Origin: Massospora cicadina | Lineage: Eukaryota; Entomophthoromycota; Entomophthoromycetes; Entomophthorales; Entomophthoraceae | Assembly: GCA_022478985.1 (NCBI GenBank) | Contig: JAKSZP010008025.1 | Span: 107,616 to 171,615, forward strand | Direction of reading: 5' to 3' | Length of the DNA stretch: 64,000 bases | Part shown: piece by piece, positions 45,003-56,033 of the stretch | How positions within the stretch are numbered: the first letter of the stretch is position 1 | How the letters are laid out: every line of letters begins with the position of its first letter | Notes under the pieces: generated by a model | What the model was told of the DNA's origin: nothing | Databases searched by the model: none | What the model saw: only the letters and a program-made list of their open reading frames with translations | Position numbers and translations under genes: made by a program

Positions 45003-45538
45003 CAAAAATATAATTGGATTTTGGGCCTGTGCATTTTTTGGGTATCTTTGGTCAATATGGGTAAATTGTAATAAATAAATAAATAAAGAGTTAATTGCTT
45101 GGTAAAAATTCAGATATTTACCGAAAATGGTTTAAGTGGTTTTATACCTTTCAAAGAAGAAAAACATCGAGTAACAAGAGATGAAATATACATAAAACCC
45201 TTGTCAATCCTATAATTCTTCGTGCTCTTCGCAGCTCCCGACACTTCTCCTCCACAATAGTAAAAGGGTATAACTTAATACTTTGAGTTTCTAAGGGTAT
45301 GCGACCCGAAGTAACGTATTCGAGGGCATGTAAAGTTATATTTGTTAAAAGCTATTTATACTTTTATAACAGTTTATATTTTAAATTTATTCTAGACAAC
45401 CAACCTAAGGACAAGTATTTATCAATAAAACCAATATAGATTATAAATTAAAGTTCTATTCAATTAGCAAAGCACCATATATATGTTGATAGTATATATA
45501 GTAATTGTGACGGCCAAGGCGATGCCTGACCACCACAT
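45003..45538. other. Intergenic, no gene seen
   Basis: Includes a TAAA-type microsatellite at about 45071-45088. No open frame or RNA gene that I can support. Confidence 0.45.
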
Positions 45539-45600
45539 AGCCTTAGTTTCCCCTAAGGGGAGACTAAGGCTAAGCAGGTGGGTTGCAAGGGTTACAACCC
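45539..45600. other. Tandem strong hairpins
   Basis: AGCCTTAGTTTCCCC (45539-45553) and GGGGAGACTAAGGCT (45557-45571) pair over 15 bp with one G-T wobble and a 3-nt loop. A second stem, GGGTTG/CAACCC, lies at 45580-45600. GC content is far above the surroundings. Could be a structured RNA or a foldback repeat; no family recognised. Confidence 0.5.
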
Positions 45601-46027
45601 TCAAAAATTGATTGACAAATTTAAATTTAAAGCGTGTAAATGACTTTATCCCATAACTGGTAATATTGACCCTCGAAACAAAAGTTTCGAGAATGAATCA
45701 AAGGTTGATATTATTTAATTTAAACAAATTTAATTTAAAAAGCTTTTGAGATGGCCCCGAATCCCGTCGGACGGTCTAAAATGGGTCTCGACTTATATTT
45801 TGAGGTTCAAAATTCAAAAATAGGCCCCCAAGTCCCAAGCTGTCCGCAGACTCTGCAGGGACTTACCATGTGCAATTCCCCAGTTCCCTATCCTTATACT
45901 ATTTAAACTAGCAAGTGAAGGTGATTAGAGCAAATTTGTCTTCTAAAATACCTAATAAAATGTATAAAAATCTGAAATAATTTTTAAGATTTTGAAATCA
46001 TCTTTAAAAAATCAGAAATCTGGTACC
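45601..46027. other. Intergenic, no gene seen
   Basis: Moderately GC-rich patch at 45750-45900 without an open frame; nothing assigned. Confidence 0.4.
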
Positions 46028-46381
46028 ATGGATAGCAGGAAGGGCACCCAAGAGCTAGAACAGTGTAGCACTTATATGCTGTCACTTCTTGGGGATAAAG
46101 CCCAGCTGGTAATATTCAGTGTGGGAATCTCTTTGATAGGGAAGTACCTCCTAAAATACCTGAGTAGCTAACAGACTCATGATTTCATTTTTGGAGCTCT
46201 ATCCTATTTGGGGGCTATAGCTTTAGCCCTGTTAGCAACCCTTTCAGGGCAACTATTAGAAGGTAATATCCATTACAGGGATCATCTAGCACTAAAAAAG
46301 ATAGTCTATATATACCCTACTATATATATCATTTTAAGTTATATTACTGATATGTATCAATATATAGAAAGAAATATATAG
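46028..46381 (+). pseudogene. Small two-helix membrane-type frame with one stop
   Basis: An ATG at 46028 opens a 118-codon frame with a single TAA at 46169. Part one has KAQLVIFSVGISLIGKYLL and part two FIFGALSYLGAIALALLATL, two predicted membrane helices. Its make-up resembles the 62097-62477 frame (QAMLLACSIAGTLVCKYIA, then a second helix), which lies upstream of a Gypsy gag. Bases 46278-46300 (GGGATCATCTAGCACTAAAA plus AAG) match the LINE tail at 20 of 23 positions, so the sequence could instead be a 5'-truncated LINE end. Identity unresolved. Confidence 0.35.
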
Positions 46382-46617
46382 CAATAAATTAAAAGTACAA
46401 AATCTGATTTTAAAAACCACCTATTGAGTTCAGTAGGGCATCTAACAATTTACTTAAGGGATATATATTCTATATAACAAAGTTAGTCAGAAGTTATAAA
46501 TATATTAATTAGTTCAATACCTAGATATTTTATATGTTTGTCACAAAAAAAGAAAAATAAGCAAAGCAATTATATATAGTTCTTAGTAGTAAATCAAAAA
46601 AGTAATCTATTTTGCAT
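46382..46617. other. AT-rich 3' flank of the wall-protein gene
   Basis: No gene seen; presumably 3' untranslated and terminator region of the minus-strand gene. Confidence 0.4.
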
Positions 46618-48576
46618 TTATAAAGTAAAAAAGAGAATAAACACCACGGATACTTTTGCTAAAGCAGAAAAAGGATTTGACAAAGCTGAACTGCAAGGGG
46701 AAGGCTGGTGGCTAGATTCTGCGAGATCTCTATAATCTTTGCATAGGTTGTCACCTGAAAGAACTGCATCTCCCGCCCAGGTAAGGGTTTTGTTGAGTGA
46801 GATGAATGTTGCGTTAGCATTAATTTTGAGTTCTTTTGTAACGTGGTTCAACTCCTTCAAGTCAATCAACTCGATGATTTTATCTGAATGGACAATAAGT
46901 TTGCCAATATTTTTAAGATGCGGAATGACGATATAACTGATCTTATCTGAAATAACCAAATCCTCAGTTACAAACTCAAGCTTATTGAAGTGTATGTACT
47001 GCCCTGAATTTTTGTATTCTAGGCTTCCTTCAACCTTTTCGAGTTGTGGAAATATTTTAGAGGTAGACCTTAGCCTCGGATTTTCGGATAGGGTGACGTT
47101 CACCGCTGATTCAAGTGCATCAAAGGTTAGTACTGATAGCAGTGGGTTGTTTTTGATGGAAATGTCAATGATGGATTTGCTCAAAATTCCAGATATTTGG
47201 TGTAATTGAGTATTTTTGATATTTATGTTAGATAAAGAAGTGAGGTGATTAAACTGAAGTTTGTTGCATACTTTAGGTCCTTCGATGATGATATTTGAGA
47301 CGCTTTCCAATTTCTTTAAAAATCCATCAGGCAAAAAAGTATCCCCAGAAATTATCAGGGAGCCACCAATTTTAATGACATTATCCAAGGATATGGTTGA
47401 ATTCTTAGTATTTGCAATGTTTAGATTCCCAGAAATCTTTTTGAGAGCTTTAAGGTTGTATTCTCTTGTGTAGGCTCTGTTAAAAATCAAATCACCTGAG
47501 ATACTATCGCATTTGCTTAACAGTTTAGCTTGGACATTAGAAACTTCAACTGTTTCTTCACACAAAGCCGGTCTACAAGATGCATCAATTGTATGATTTT
47601 TACCAAAAAGCAGATAACTATAGTTGGAACAGAGGTTATTGGCGTTAAAAGTTGCACTTTGCTCCATACTATTTAAATTAAAGAATGACTTTTCAGTCCA
47701 CTGAATATCACGATCAAACTCCAACTTTTTTGTTTCAACAGCTAAATTGATAGATTTGACGCTTTTGAGCTTAGGGATAGCAAATAAATTGAGTTGGTCA
47801 ATATCCTCAATATGTATCTCACCTTTAACAATCTCGAGGTTCTTAAAGATAATCTTATTAACTGAAGGGCAGTTCCGAATTATTATGTCTGAGCCAACAG
47901 AGACAAACGGCAGCTCTAGGCTTTCCTGAGAACATTCAGCAATCTTGAGTGAACCACCAATATCTTTCAAGTTGGGTAACATTTGGTCAGGTGAAATACT
48001 ATTTGACAGAGTAACATTCCCCTTAATCGCACCAAGCTTGGGAGTTGATATTTAGATTCATCATCGGGGTAGTAATTTGATAACTTCAAGATTGTCTAAT
48101 TCAGCACTTACTATGCCATATAAAGCGCAATTAGTATTTGATAAAACAATTGACTTTTCCACTACAAGTTTTCGAAAAATAAAATAGGGATCCTGAAAAG
48201 TTTGATATATTTAGTGACTTCACATATCGCAGCTGAGGAAAGACTCTGCTTCTATTAAGGTGTGATTGTCCAGTAAGGGCGATACTTCCCAGAACTTTTT
48301 CAAGGTGAGGAAACCACTTAATACAAGTTTGATCTTCAATTATGAGATCTCCTCGTAATTCCTTCAACTTATCACCCTTTGGTTGGCAAGTGAAACCTGA
48401 GGTTTCAAACCGTAAGTTGCCTTCAATAATTTCACAGCGTTTAATTTCATCATCACTGGAAGTGTAATTATTTTTGCAGATGACTAAATATTAGATTAAA
48501 ATATAAACTATTTTTATTTACCTTCTGCAGCCAACTTGGCTGCCAGATATACAACTGGTATAAAGTTTCTTAACAT
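46618..48576 (-). CDS. Ecm33/Sps2-like GPI-anchored cell-wall protein (frame-broken)
   Basis: Secreted, GPI-anchored proteins of this family sit in the fungal plasma membrane or wall and support wall integrity. The ATG at 48576 opens a signal peptide (MLRNFIPVVYLAAKLAA). Exon 1 ends at 48522, and exon 2 starts at 48483 after a 38-bp intron. Repeated L-domain strands follow (LKELRGDLIIEDQTC, FPQLRYVKSLNISNF, VGSDIIIRNCPSVNKIIFKN, NVTLSENPRLRS, LEKVEGSLEY). A long open frame runs from 47982 to 46618, ending in a Ser-rich stretch and the hydrophobic tail FSALAKVSVVFILFFTL, a GPI signal. Between about 48200 and 48040 three small frame changes and in-frame stops break it, near a T run, an A run and a C run. 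It is either a young pseudogene or affected by assembly indels. Intact length would be about 640 residues, longer than yeast Ecm33. Confidence 0.75.
48484..48521 (-). other. 38-bp spliceosomal intron
   Basis: On the minus strand CAGAAG|GTAAATAAAA ... CTAATATTTAG|TCATC. Removal joins signal peptide and mature domain in frame (AAE-V-ICKNNYTSS). The CTAAT before the 3' site could be the branch point. Confidence 0.75.
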
Positions 48577-48884
48577 TTTAAAAGCAAGCTCACCTTTTGT
48601 GTCACAAAAATACCCTTTGCCATTCATATAAAACTGATATTCATGTTTTGCCCAACTCAAGTTTTGCTCCACTTTTGATAAGGCAACAAATTATAAAGGC
48701 CAAACTTAGCCTATCAAAAATGAGATGGCTCTTTAGAAGCTATCAATTGCCTATTAGATTATCACATGTTGGCTTAAATGAGATTATAATTCTAAATCCA
48801 AAGCCACTTTAATTATATAGTTTTATATATTTAGAGAGTGTTAATTCATTTGGAGCAATGACCATGTGTAGTTATATATGACCG
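48577..48884. promoter_or_regulatory. Upstream region of the wall-protein gene
   Basis: Presumed promoter of the minus-strand gene by position only. It is AT-rich with no motif that I can assign. Confidence 0.3.
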
Positions 48885-49027
48885 GGTGAGTTGCACACAC
48901 CTGTAACCACAAGCTAAGGTGGGGTAAAAATGCTGTAACAGGTTCAAAACCTGTTCTGGCTAGGATGAATATAATTTCCTCCATCCCCCTTATCATTAAT
49001 CAATTAATTGATGATATAGAGTTATAA
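48885..49027 (+). mobile_element. SINE family S2, copy 2
   Basis: tRNA-like head with box A AAGCTAAGGTGG (48911-48922) and box B GGTTCAAAACC (48941-48951), a perfect fit to GGTTCRANNCC at tRNA-like spacing. The body ends about 'gatatagagtta'. Ends are approximate because no duplication was found. Confidence 0.7.
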
Positions 49028-49110
49028 AGGAAGATTTGGTGGTTTTTATACAGGGTGGTTCCTGCTACTTGCTGAATCTTTTTTTGAAAAAAATATGTAG
49101 TTATATATTC

Positions 49111-49232
49111 CTGTAACCACAAGCTAAGTTGGGGTGAAAATACTGTAACAGGTTCAAAACCTGTTCTGGCTAGGATGAACATAATTTCCTCTATCCCTCT
49201 TATCATTATTTAATCAATGATATAGAGTTAAA
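49111..49232 (+). mobile_element. SINE family S2, copy 3
   Basis: Same head (aagctaagttgg at 49121, GGTTCAAAACC at 49151-49161) and body as the copy at 48885. Confidence 0.7.
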
Positions 49233-49315
49233 AAGGAAATTTATTCAGAGCAACATTAATCAACTATGATTAGTATTTATTTTATATAATTTCCCCGCTA
49301 TTCTTTGAACACCTT

Positions 49316-49571
49316 TATTTTATTCGAGGTGGGCCAACCTGGGGATGATACTGCACCGATTAAGGGAAATTGAATGAATGGGAAAGGAGGATAAAATCCA
49401 GAAAACCTCCATGCGCGGCGTATGATAGGCCAGGAACTCCATGGACCGCCTTTGCTATTCGCTATCTCAGTTCGGGGCATTGGTGTGCAATGCCAACACA
49501 GTCATAATTATCCCCTACCAAAGTTCCAGTACCGGAATCGAACTCGGGGAGGCAGCGGTAGAGGTCCCTAC
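49316..49571 (-). mobile_element. SINE family S1, copy 1
   Basis: The 256-bp tRNA-derived element is flanked by an exact 15-bp duplication, ttctttgaacacctt (49301-49315 and 49572-49586). On the minus strand it has the box-B region GAGTTCGATTCCGG, a conserved body (CGCCGCGCATGGAGG, GTCCATGGAGTTCCTGGCC) and the 3' end GGTTGGCCCACCTCGAATAA. Confidence 0.9.
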
Positions 49572-49691
49572 TTCTTTGAACACCTTATACTCTGAATTAT
49601 CTTAAGAATAAGTATAAAAACTTGCTTCTATTCTCAATAAAGCTGGAGGTTTTAGTTTTCAATATATTTTATCATTTTATTCTATTTTTTA

Positions 49692-49832
49692 AACTCCATA
49701 TCATTAATTAAATAATAATAAGAGGGGATAGAGGAAATTATGTTCATCCTAGCCAGAACAGGTTTTAAACCTGTTACAATTTTTTACCCCATCTTAGCTT
49801 GTGGTTACAGGTGTGCACAACTATACCCAGCA
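49692..49832 (-). mobile_element. SINE family S2, copy 4
   Basis: Reverse orientation; box-B region GGTTTAAAACC (complement of 49761-49771) and the 'tgtaaccacaagctaag' head. Confidence 0.68.
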
Positions 49833-50040
49833 TCATTTTATTCTATTTGAGCTTAGGAGAACTCTTGCACTGGAATTTATCTAAATAATTAAGATGTCTG
49901 AAAATCCCCACCGACCCAAAATTCAGATATTCCAGTTGCCATGCCAGCAACTCGTAGCAAAATGGCAGAAAGATCTGCTTATTTTCAGGACAATATATTA
50001 AAATTTGGTTGATTATGAATTTAAACATTTTAACTTTCAT

Positions 50041-50315
50041 AAGGGAGGATACCCAGTGGTAGAGTATGGACCCTCTACCACTGCCTCCCGAGTTCGATCC
50101 CGGTAATGGACTTTGGGTAGGGGACGATTTTGACTGTGTTGGTTTTGCGCGCCAATGCCCCGAACCGAGATAGCAAATAGCAAAGGCGGTCCATGGAGTT
50201 CCTGGCCTATCATACGCCGCGCATGGAGGTTTTCCGGGTTTTATCCTCCTTTCCCATTTTCTTCACTTCCCTAATCGGTGCGGTATCATCCCCAGGTTGG
50301 CCCACCTCGAATAAA
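50041..50315 (+). mobile_element. SINE family S1, copy 2 (full length)
   Basis: The 275-bp element is flanked by an exact 23-bp duplication (50018-50040 and 50316-50338). The tRNA-like head has CCCAGTGGTAGAGTATGG as box-A region and GAGTTCGATCCCGG as box-B region. The 3' end is GGTTGGCCCACCTCGAATAA. Confidence 0.93.
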
Positions 50316-50338
50316 AATTTAAACATTTTAACTTTCAT

Positions 50339-50790
50339 CACCATGTCACCCAAATATGGGTGATAGGTATGCTTCCGTGGGGGCACTGTCACCCATACTT
50401 GGGTGATAGGGCGATGAACACGTTAACAAATAATTTGTAATTTAGTGTCACTAATAGCAAATTCAAACATGATATTTTAAATGAAATCAAAGGGTAAAAA
50501 TTATCTTCAACACCCGCAGCTAGGAAGTGATATTCGCGTGCGTTTTCTTGGGGTCACCCTTTTAAGCTTGGGGGGTTTTGAGGCTTTTTGAGTTAGTTTA
50601 TGTTGTCATAAAGTGTTTTGCTTTTGGTGATGCTAACCCCAAATTCAGGCAATCAGGTCGCTTAAAGGTAGTTTTTCGACCCCCAAGTTTATTGCGTAGC
50701 AAATCAAAAAGCTTTAATCTCACTTTACGACCCCCGCCTCAATGGTGAGCATGCATTTGGATATATTCGGAGTATTTATTAAATTATATA
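50339..50790. other. Intergenic with dispersed repeat segment
   Basis: 'cttggggtcacccttttaa' at 50548-50566 recurs at 55128-55146. A GGGTGAYA-like motif is repeated around 50344-50410. No gene seen. Confidence 0.4.
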
Positions 50791-50806
50791 TATAACCTAC
50801 ATATTT

Positions 50807-51109
50807 TAATTTTTAATTTTTGATTTTTAATTTTTATTCGAGGTGGGCCGACCTGGGGACGATACCGCACCGATTAGGGAAGTGAAGAAAATGGGAAAGG
50901 AGGATAAAACCCGGAAAACCTCCATGCGCGGCGTATGATAGGCCAGGAACTCCATGGACTGCCTTTGCTATTTGCTATCTCGGTTCGGGGCATTGGCGCG
51001 CAAAACCAACACAGTCAAAATCGTCCCCTACCCAAAGTCCATTACCGGGATCGAACTCGGGAGGCAGTGGTAGAGGGTCCATACTCTACCACTGGGGGTA
51101 TCCTCCCTT
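50807..51109 (-). mobile_element. SINE family S1, copy 3 (full length)
   Basis: Flanked by tataacctacatattt (50791-50806 and 51110-51125). Minus-strand head GGGAGGATACCCCCAGTGG, box-B region GAGTTCGATCCCGG, tail GGTCGGCCCACCTCGAATAA then an AT-rich TTAAAAATT-type run. It inserted into the 38-bp tandem repeat that continues at 51126. Confidence 0.92.
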
Positions 51110-51305
51110 TATAACCTACATATTTGGAGTATTTATAATTTTATTTATATAAACTAGATATTTGGAGTATTTGTAAAACTATATATATAAACTAGATATT
51201 CGGAGTATCTGTAATTTTATTTATATAAACTAGATATTTGGAGTATTTGTAATTTTATTTATATAAACTAGATATTTGGAGTATTTGTAAAATTATATAT
51301 ATAAA
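51110..51305. repeat. 38-bp tandem repeat
   Basis: GGAGTAT occurs at 51126, 51164, 51202, 51240 and 51278, an exact 38-bp period; a further unit at 50769 lies left of the SINE. Confidence 0.85.
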
Positions 51306-51770
51306 CTAGATTCTCACTATATAAAATATATTCTCCAACTTTCCAATAATTGTGAATGATACTGCCTATCAGATCTATTTAATGATTTTTCACTAATCAT
51401 AAATGATACTGCCTACCATCTAGTACTAAAAAAAAATGATACTGCCTATCAGATTTATTTAATTATAAATATATAAATAGGAATCTCCAAATATAAATTA
51501 TATTATCCAATTTCTCAATATAATGAAAAAACTGCTTATAAATTTATTTAATATTATACTATAAACTAGATTCTCCACAGATAAAACTATTACTTATTAT
51601 ATTAATATTATATACTAAAACAGATTCTCCATAGAATAGATAAAATATATTAAAATTATATTGTAAAATAGATTCACCATAGATAAAATATATTCTCCAC
51701 TTCTCCAATAAAATATGATTGATGCCACCTATCAGATTTACCCTTTTTAATACAATAGCACAACTTTATT
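51306..51770. repeat. AT-rich repeats with 'gatactgcctatcagattta' units
   Basis: Copies of the 20-bp unit occur near 51357, 51437 and (variant) 51721. A LINE-tail insertion lies at 51416. No gene seen. Confidence 0.55.
51416..51433 (+). mobile_element. 18-bp ultra-short LINE-tail insertion
   Basis: CCATCTAGTACTAAAAAA flanked by an exact 15-bp duplication, aaatgatactgccta (51401-51415 and 51434-51448). A similar flank also occurs locally at 51354, so part of the repeat may predate it. Confidence 0.72.
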
Positions 51771-52540
51771 TATATATTGATCTAATCTGATTCTAAAAAT
51801 TAAGTTTTAAACTATAATGAATGTAGCCAATCAGATAAAATTATAATTATGTTTAAACATAATCTGATTGATCTAATCTGATTAGAATGGTAAATTTTAA
51901 TCTAAATTTAGAGTTTGTAATTGATCTAATTTTATTAGAATGGCAAGTTTTGATCTAAATTTAGAGCTTTAAAATATATTGAATGCAGTCAATTGGACAA
52001 ATTATATATATGTTTGATGATTTAACTTAACCTAACTGATCTAATCTGATTAAAAATGGTAAGCTTTGATCTAAATTTTTATAAAAAATATAAACTTAGC
52101 CAATTGGATAAATTTTATTTATAAGTATGATTTATATAATCAATTGATCTAATCTGATTAAGATGGCTTTAGTTTTGGTCTAAAACTAAAGTTTAAGGTT
52201 TTAACCTATATTATAAGAAGCCAATCAGATAAATTTTATTAGTATAAATGATGCTTTAATGGTATTTAAATGATCTAATATGATTGAAATAGTTTAGTTT
52301 AGATTGAATATTTAGAGTATTAAATTTTTTTTTACATAATATTTGGAAAAATCTATTAGTATAATAAGTAATTGTTATCAAATTAATCTAATCTGATTAA
52401 AAATAACTTTAGTTTAGACTAATATGAAGAGTTTTAGCCTATATTTTTGTAGCCAATTGGATAAACTTTACTATTATATGATCTCACTATCTAATCAGTC
52501 TAATCTGATAAAAATGGTTTTAGTTTTAATTTAATAATAT
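51771..52540. repeat. Tandem repeat, ~110-bp period
   Basis: TGATCTAATCTGATTA-type units start near 51779, 51869, 51922, 52037, 52146, 52263, 52385 and 52498, with 'agccaatyrgataaatt' between most. Confidence 0.75.
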
Positions 52541-52599
52541 GTACTCCACTCTAATGTAAATTCTTCTGGGATAATCAGAGTATCCTAAAAATTAGGTAA

Positions 52600-54110
52600 A
52601 AAATTCTCTAATTCTAAATATGTAACATTTATATAGATGATTTGATACCAGATATTTCAAATAAATCTGTAGTTTTTTATTTGTAAAACTTATCCACATT
52701 TTTAACCAATAAAATTATATCAAATTTAAGCTCCACTGATGAGTATAAAGTATAAAATATTATTATACTATTATACTATAGATTGACTAATTGATGCTTT
52801 TATCAATGTTACTAATATATAAATAGCAATCACATTTATAGGTAGGCCAGACAACTTTTAACTTAACTCATCATGATAATAAAGTATAAAGGTTACATAG
52901 TAATAACTATTTAATTTTATAAATAACTTTCTTAATTAAATTGCAGAATTATGGTCTCATCACCAAGGTAAGCATAAATATTTTAGATCTGATATGTAAA
53001 TCAATTTATTTTTGTTTTGAGCCTTTTGATAATTTTACATTCTTCAAAACTAAAGATACTGATGTTTTACTTTACTAAATGTTTGCTTCCAGTATAACAT
53101 CCACAATCTGATGTAATCATTGATATCTTTTTAAACTAACTTTTGATAGTTTACTTATTTTATAAACTATAGCATTTAATTTTGATGCTTTACTAGATGT
53201 TTGACTTCAGTATGACCATTTGAAATCTGAAATGATTAGTATCTTTTCACTGTAAGCCTTTGGTGGTGATAAATTAGTTTTGGTGGGTATGTTTTTGATT
53301 TACCCATCTGTAATCATCTGAAATAGTTATGAACATCTTTTTAAGGTGAGATTTGTTTCTGCTTGATAATATTTTTAGTAAAGTTATTCATTTTGATCTC
53401 AGCTTAAACTATCTGTTTTAACTATATTTACTAACATCCTCATGGTAAGCTTTAATATCTTTATTTGATCTAATATAATGTTTTAATGTTGTCAATTTTA
53501 ATTTTGGTATCTATTTGAAATGGCTGCAAACATTTTAAAGGTGAAGTTGTTTCTTATTGGCATTATTTTAGTAATATTATTGATTCAGATCTCAGCATAA
53601 ATTATATGTTACCATTTATATTTATTAACTTCAAGGCAAGTTTTTGTATTTTTACTTGAATTAATACAAATTAGTAGTTTTATTAATTTACTATATTCTA
53701 TCTGTAATTATCTATGTTCACTAACATTATTAAGGCAGGGTTTATTAATTCTTGCTCTATTTCTATTTAACTATAAAATAACTGCACATTAACAAAAAGT
53801 AATAAATTGGTAACAAATTTTAATATAATGAGTTTCTTCCAGGTTTTAATATTTTAAATGATTTAACCATTGTTCATAATTTATCTAATTTAGCTATTTA
53901 CATTGCTTTAAACTATTATGACTTTATTAAAGTGTTTGCTCTTTTAATGGTTGACTTATACAGAAAGCTATTCATTTAATATCTACTATAATTCAACTAA
54001 ATCAGATATACTTTATAAAATACATTTATATTTGTATTTAGTTATTAGATTATATTGATTATGGTAAGTTTGCTTGAGTCTATAAGCTTAGTTAATTATA
54101 GAGTTTTTAT
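52600..54110. repeat. Block 1 of a duplicated AT-rich segment
   Basis: Shares its order of segments with 57890-59940, for example 'attctctaattct', 'accaataaaat...aatttaagc(t/c)cactgatgag' and 'aaagtgtttgctcttttaat'. It contains one 21-nt cassette at 52947-52967 between TTGCAG and GTAAGC. No gene seen. Confidence 0.65.
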
Positions 54111-55085
54111 TTGGAGTTATGCTACTATTTTCCTAGCCACAAGGGTAACAGCAAAGCTGTTAGTCCAAGTGGCAACGGATAGGTTTATGGTATTATACAA
54201 CACTATCATATATATTTTGAGCCATAGAGTACTGCTTTGAGATATAATATTACAGTAAAAAGTTAGCTCACAGAGCATAAGGGCAACAGCAAAGCTGTTG
54301 GTCAGAGTGCACAAATGATAGGCTTTATATATTGTACCATATTATCATGAGTATTTTGAACCTTAGAGTGCTGCTCAGAAATATAATTTACAGTAAAAAA
54401 AAGTTAGCTCACAGGGCACAAGGGCAACAGCAAAGCTGTTTTTCTGAGTGCCACAAATGATAGGTTATATATCTTACCACACTATTATATATATTTTGAA
54501 CCTTAGAGTACTGCTTTGAGGTATAATATTACAGTAAAAAAGTTAGCTCACAAGTTATGGGGCAACATCAAAGCTATTAGTCTCTGTACCTCAAATAATA
54601 CATTGTATGGTATCAGACCATATTATTTTAGTATTTTTAGATTAGAGTAGTGCATAGAGTTATATTTTTATAGCAATTAGTTAGCTCATAAACCATGCAA
54701 TACAGCATAGCTGTTAGCCCAATTGTTATAAATAATAGGCTTTATAGTATTGACTATACTACTTTTAGTACTTTTAAATTAGAGTAATGCTCAGAGTTAT
54801 ATTTTTATAGTAATAAGTTAGCTCATAGAGCATGAGGGCAACAGCAAAGTTGTTAGTCTGAGTGCCACAAATGATATGCTTTATATATTATACCATCCTA
54901 TCATAAGCATTTTGATTCTTATAGTATTTCTCAGAGTTATGTTTTAATATTAATAGCTTTAGCTCATAGGGCATGAGGGCAACAGCAAAGCTGTTAGTCC
55001 AAGTGGCACAAATGATAGTTTATTCAAAGGCAAATGGGGCTCAGAGCATAGTGGTGGCACAGCTTTAGCTGTGCCAGTGCGAGCT
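54111..55085. repeat. Seven-unit ~140-bp hairpin array
   Basis: Hairpins AACAGC-AAA-GCTGTT (or variants) start at 54147, 54285, 54425, 54564, 54700, 54840 and 54981. Between them the units share 'gttagctca', 'agtccaagtggcacaaatgata' and 'gagtactgctcagag'. The array ends with a stronger hairpin, GGCACAGC-TTTA-GCTGTGCC, near 55056-55075. The open frames in it are low-complexity and not convincing. Confidence 0.85.
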
Positions 55086-55684
55086 CATCTTCAACCCATG
55101 GGGCTAGAAAGTGAGATTTGTGCACCACTTCTTGGGGTCACCCTTTTAAACTTGGGGTGCTGTTTTGGGAGTTTTTGTGCTAATTAAATTAGAATATGAT
55201 GTCATATTTTAATTTGCTAATAGCGGTGCTAAGCCTAAATTGTTAGTTTAAAATATGACATCATATTTTAAGTTGGTATTAGTGGTGCTAAGCCTAAATT
55301 GTTGGTTATTTTTACCTGACTTTGAAAAAGGAGAAGGTTCTCAATTTGACCTGTATGTATGTTTTTTTGGGTTTGTTTGCACATAACTCTGAAAATACTG
55401 GACTGAAATGGATGATCATCTTCTCAAAAAAAAAATTGAGGATGCTCCAACTTAGGTCTCATTTTACTTTTGTAAGTAGTGGTCAAGTATCTGCCCATTA
55501 ATTTAGTAAATAAAAAAATGGGCTCAGAAGTGATAGATTTCAAGTGTGAGTATGTTCATTGCTGGATAAACTTTATTCTGGCATTGGTGAAGCAATAGCT
55601 TTAAAGCACTTTTGATGTCTTATGGCTGGAGGGTATATTCAAAATTCAGTCAGTATGAGCTCATAGTGGGATGAGCTTAAAACA
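55086..55684. repeat. Spacer with a 66-bp partial duplication
   Basis: 'gtgctaagcctaaattgtt' occurs at 55214 and 55288 with ATATGA-TCATAT palindromes upstream of each. No gene seen. Confidence 0.5.
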
Positions 55685-55968
55685 TTATAGATGGCTATTG
55701 TTTTTGCATAATTTGATCAATAAACTCATCTAAATTGATAAAAATGAATTATTTTAGATAGTGATCAATAAATTTACATATATTGACTAATAAAAGCAAC
55801 CAAATCTAATAAAATGAATTACTGTAGATGGCAATCAGTAAATTTTGCATATGTTAGCCAATAAAATCATCTAAATTTAATAAAATGAAATATTGTAGAT
55901 GGTGATCAGTAAATTTAGTATGATTTGACTAATAAAATCAACCAAATTTAATAAAATGAATTGTTAGT
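55685..55968. repeat. 71-bp tandem repeat, four units
   Basis: Units beginning 'gactaataaaatcaaccaa' or variants start at 55715, 55785, 55857 and 55927. Confidence 0.75.
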
Positions 55969-55997
55969 ATGTTTGTTTATAAGATACTATATATAAT

Positions 55998-56015
55998 TTT
56001 TTTAGTACTAGATGG
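55998..56015 (-). mobile_element. 18-bp ultra-short LINE-tail insertion
   Basis: Minus strand CCATCTAGTACTAAAAAA. Exact 18-bp duplication, taagatactatatataat, at 55980-55997 and 56016-56033. Confidence 0.92.
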
Positions 56016-56033
56016 TAAGATACTATATATAAT

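Noticed and set aside
47261..47473. Plus-strand frames opposite the wall-protein gene (also 46739-46936, 46985-47209, 47747-47929)
   Set aside because: They are shadows of the 454-codon minus-strand frame with clear L-domain repeats.
50041..50110. A functional tRNA gene at the head of S1
   Set aside because: It is repeated as the head of several SINE copies with 3' bodies and duplications.
51110..51305. A CRISPR-like array
   Set aside because: The 38-bp period is continuous tandem repetition without unique spacers, in a eukaryotic context.
54055..54314. Open frames in the hairpin array
   Set aside because: They are not repeated in frame across the 140-bp units, whose lengths are not multiples of three.
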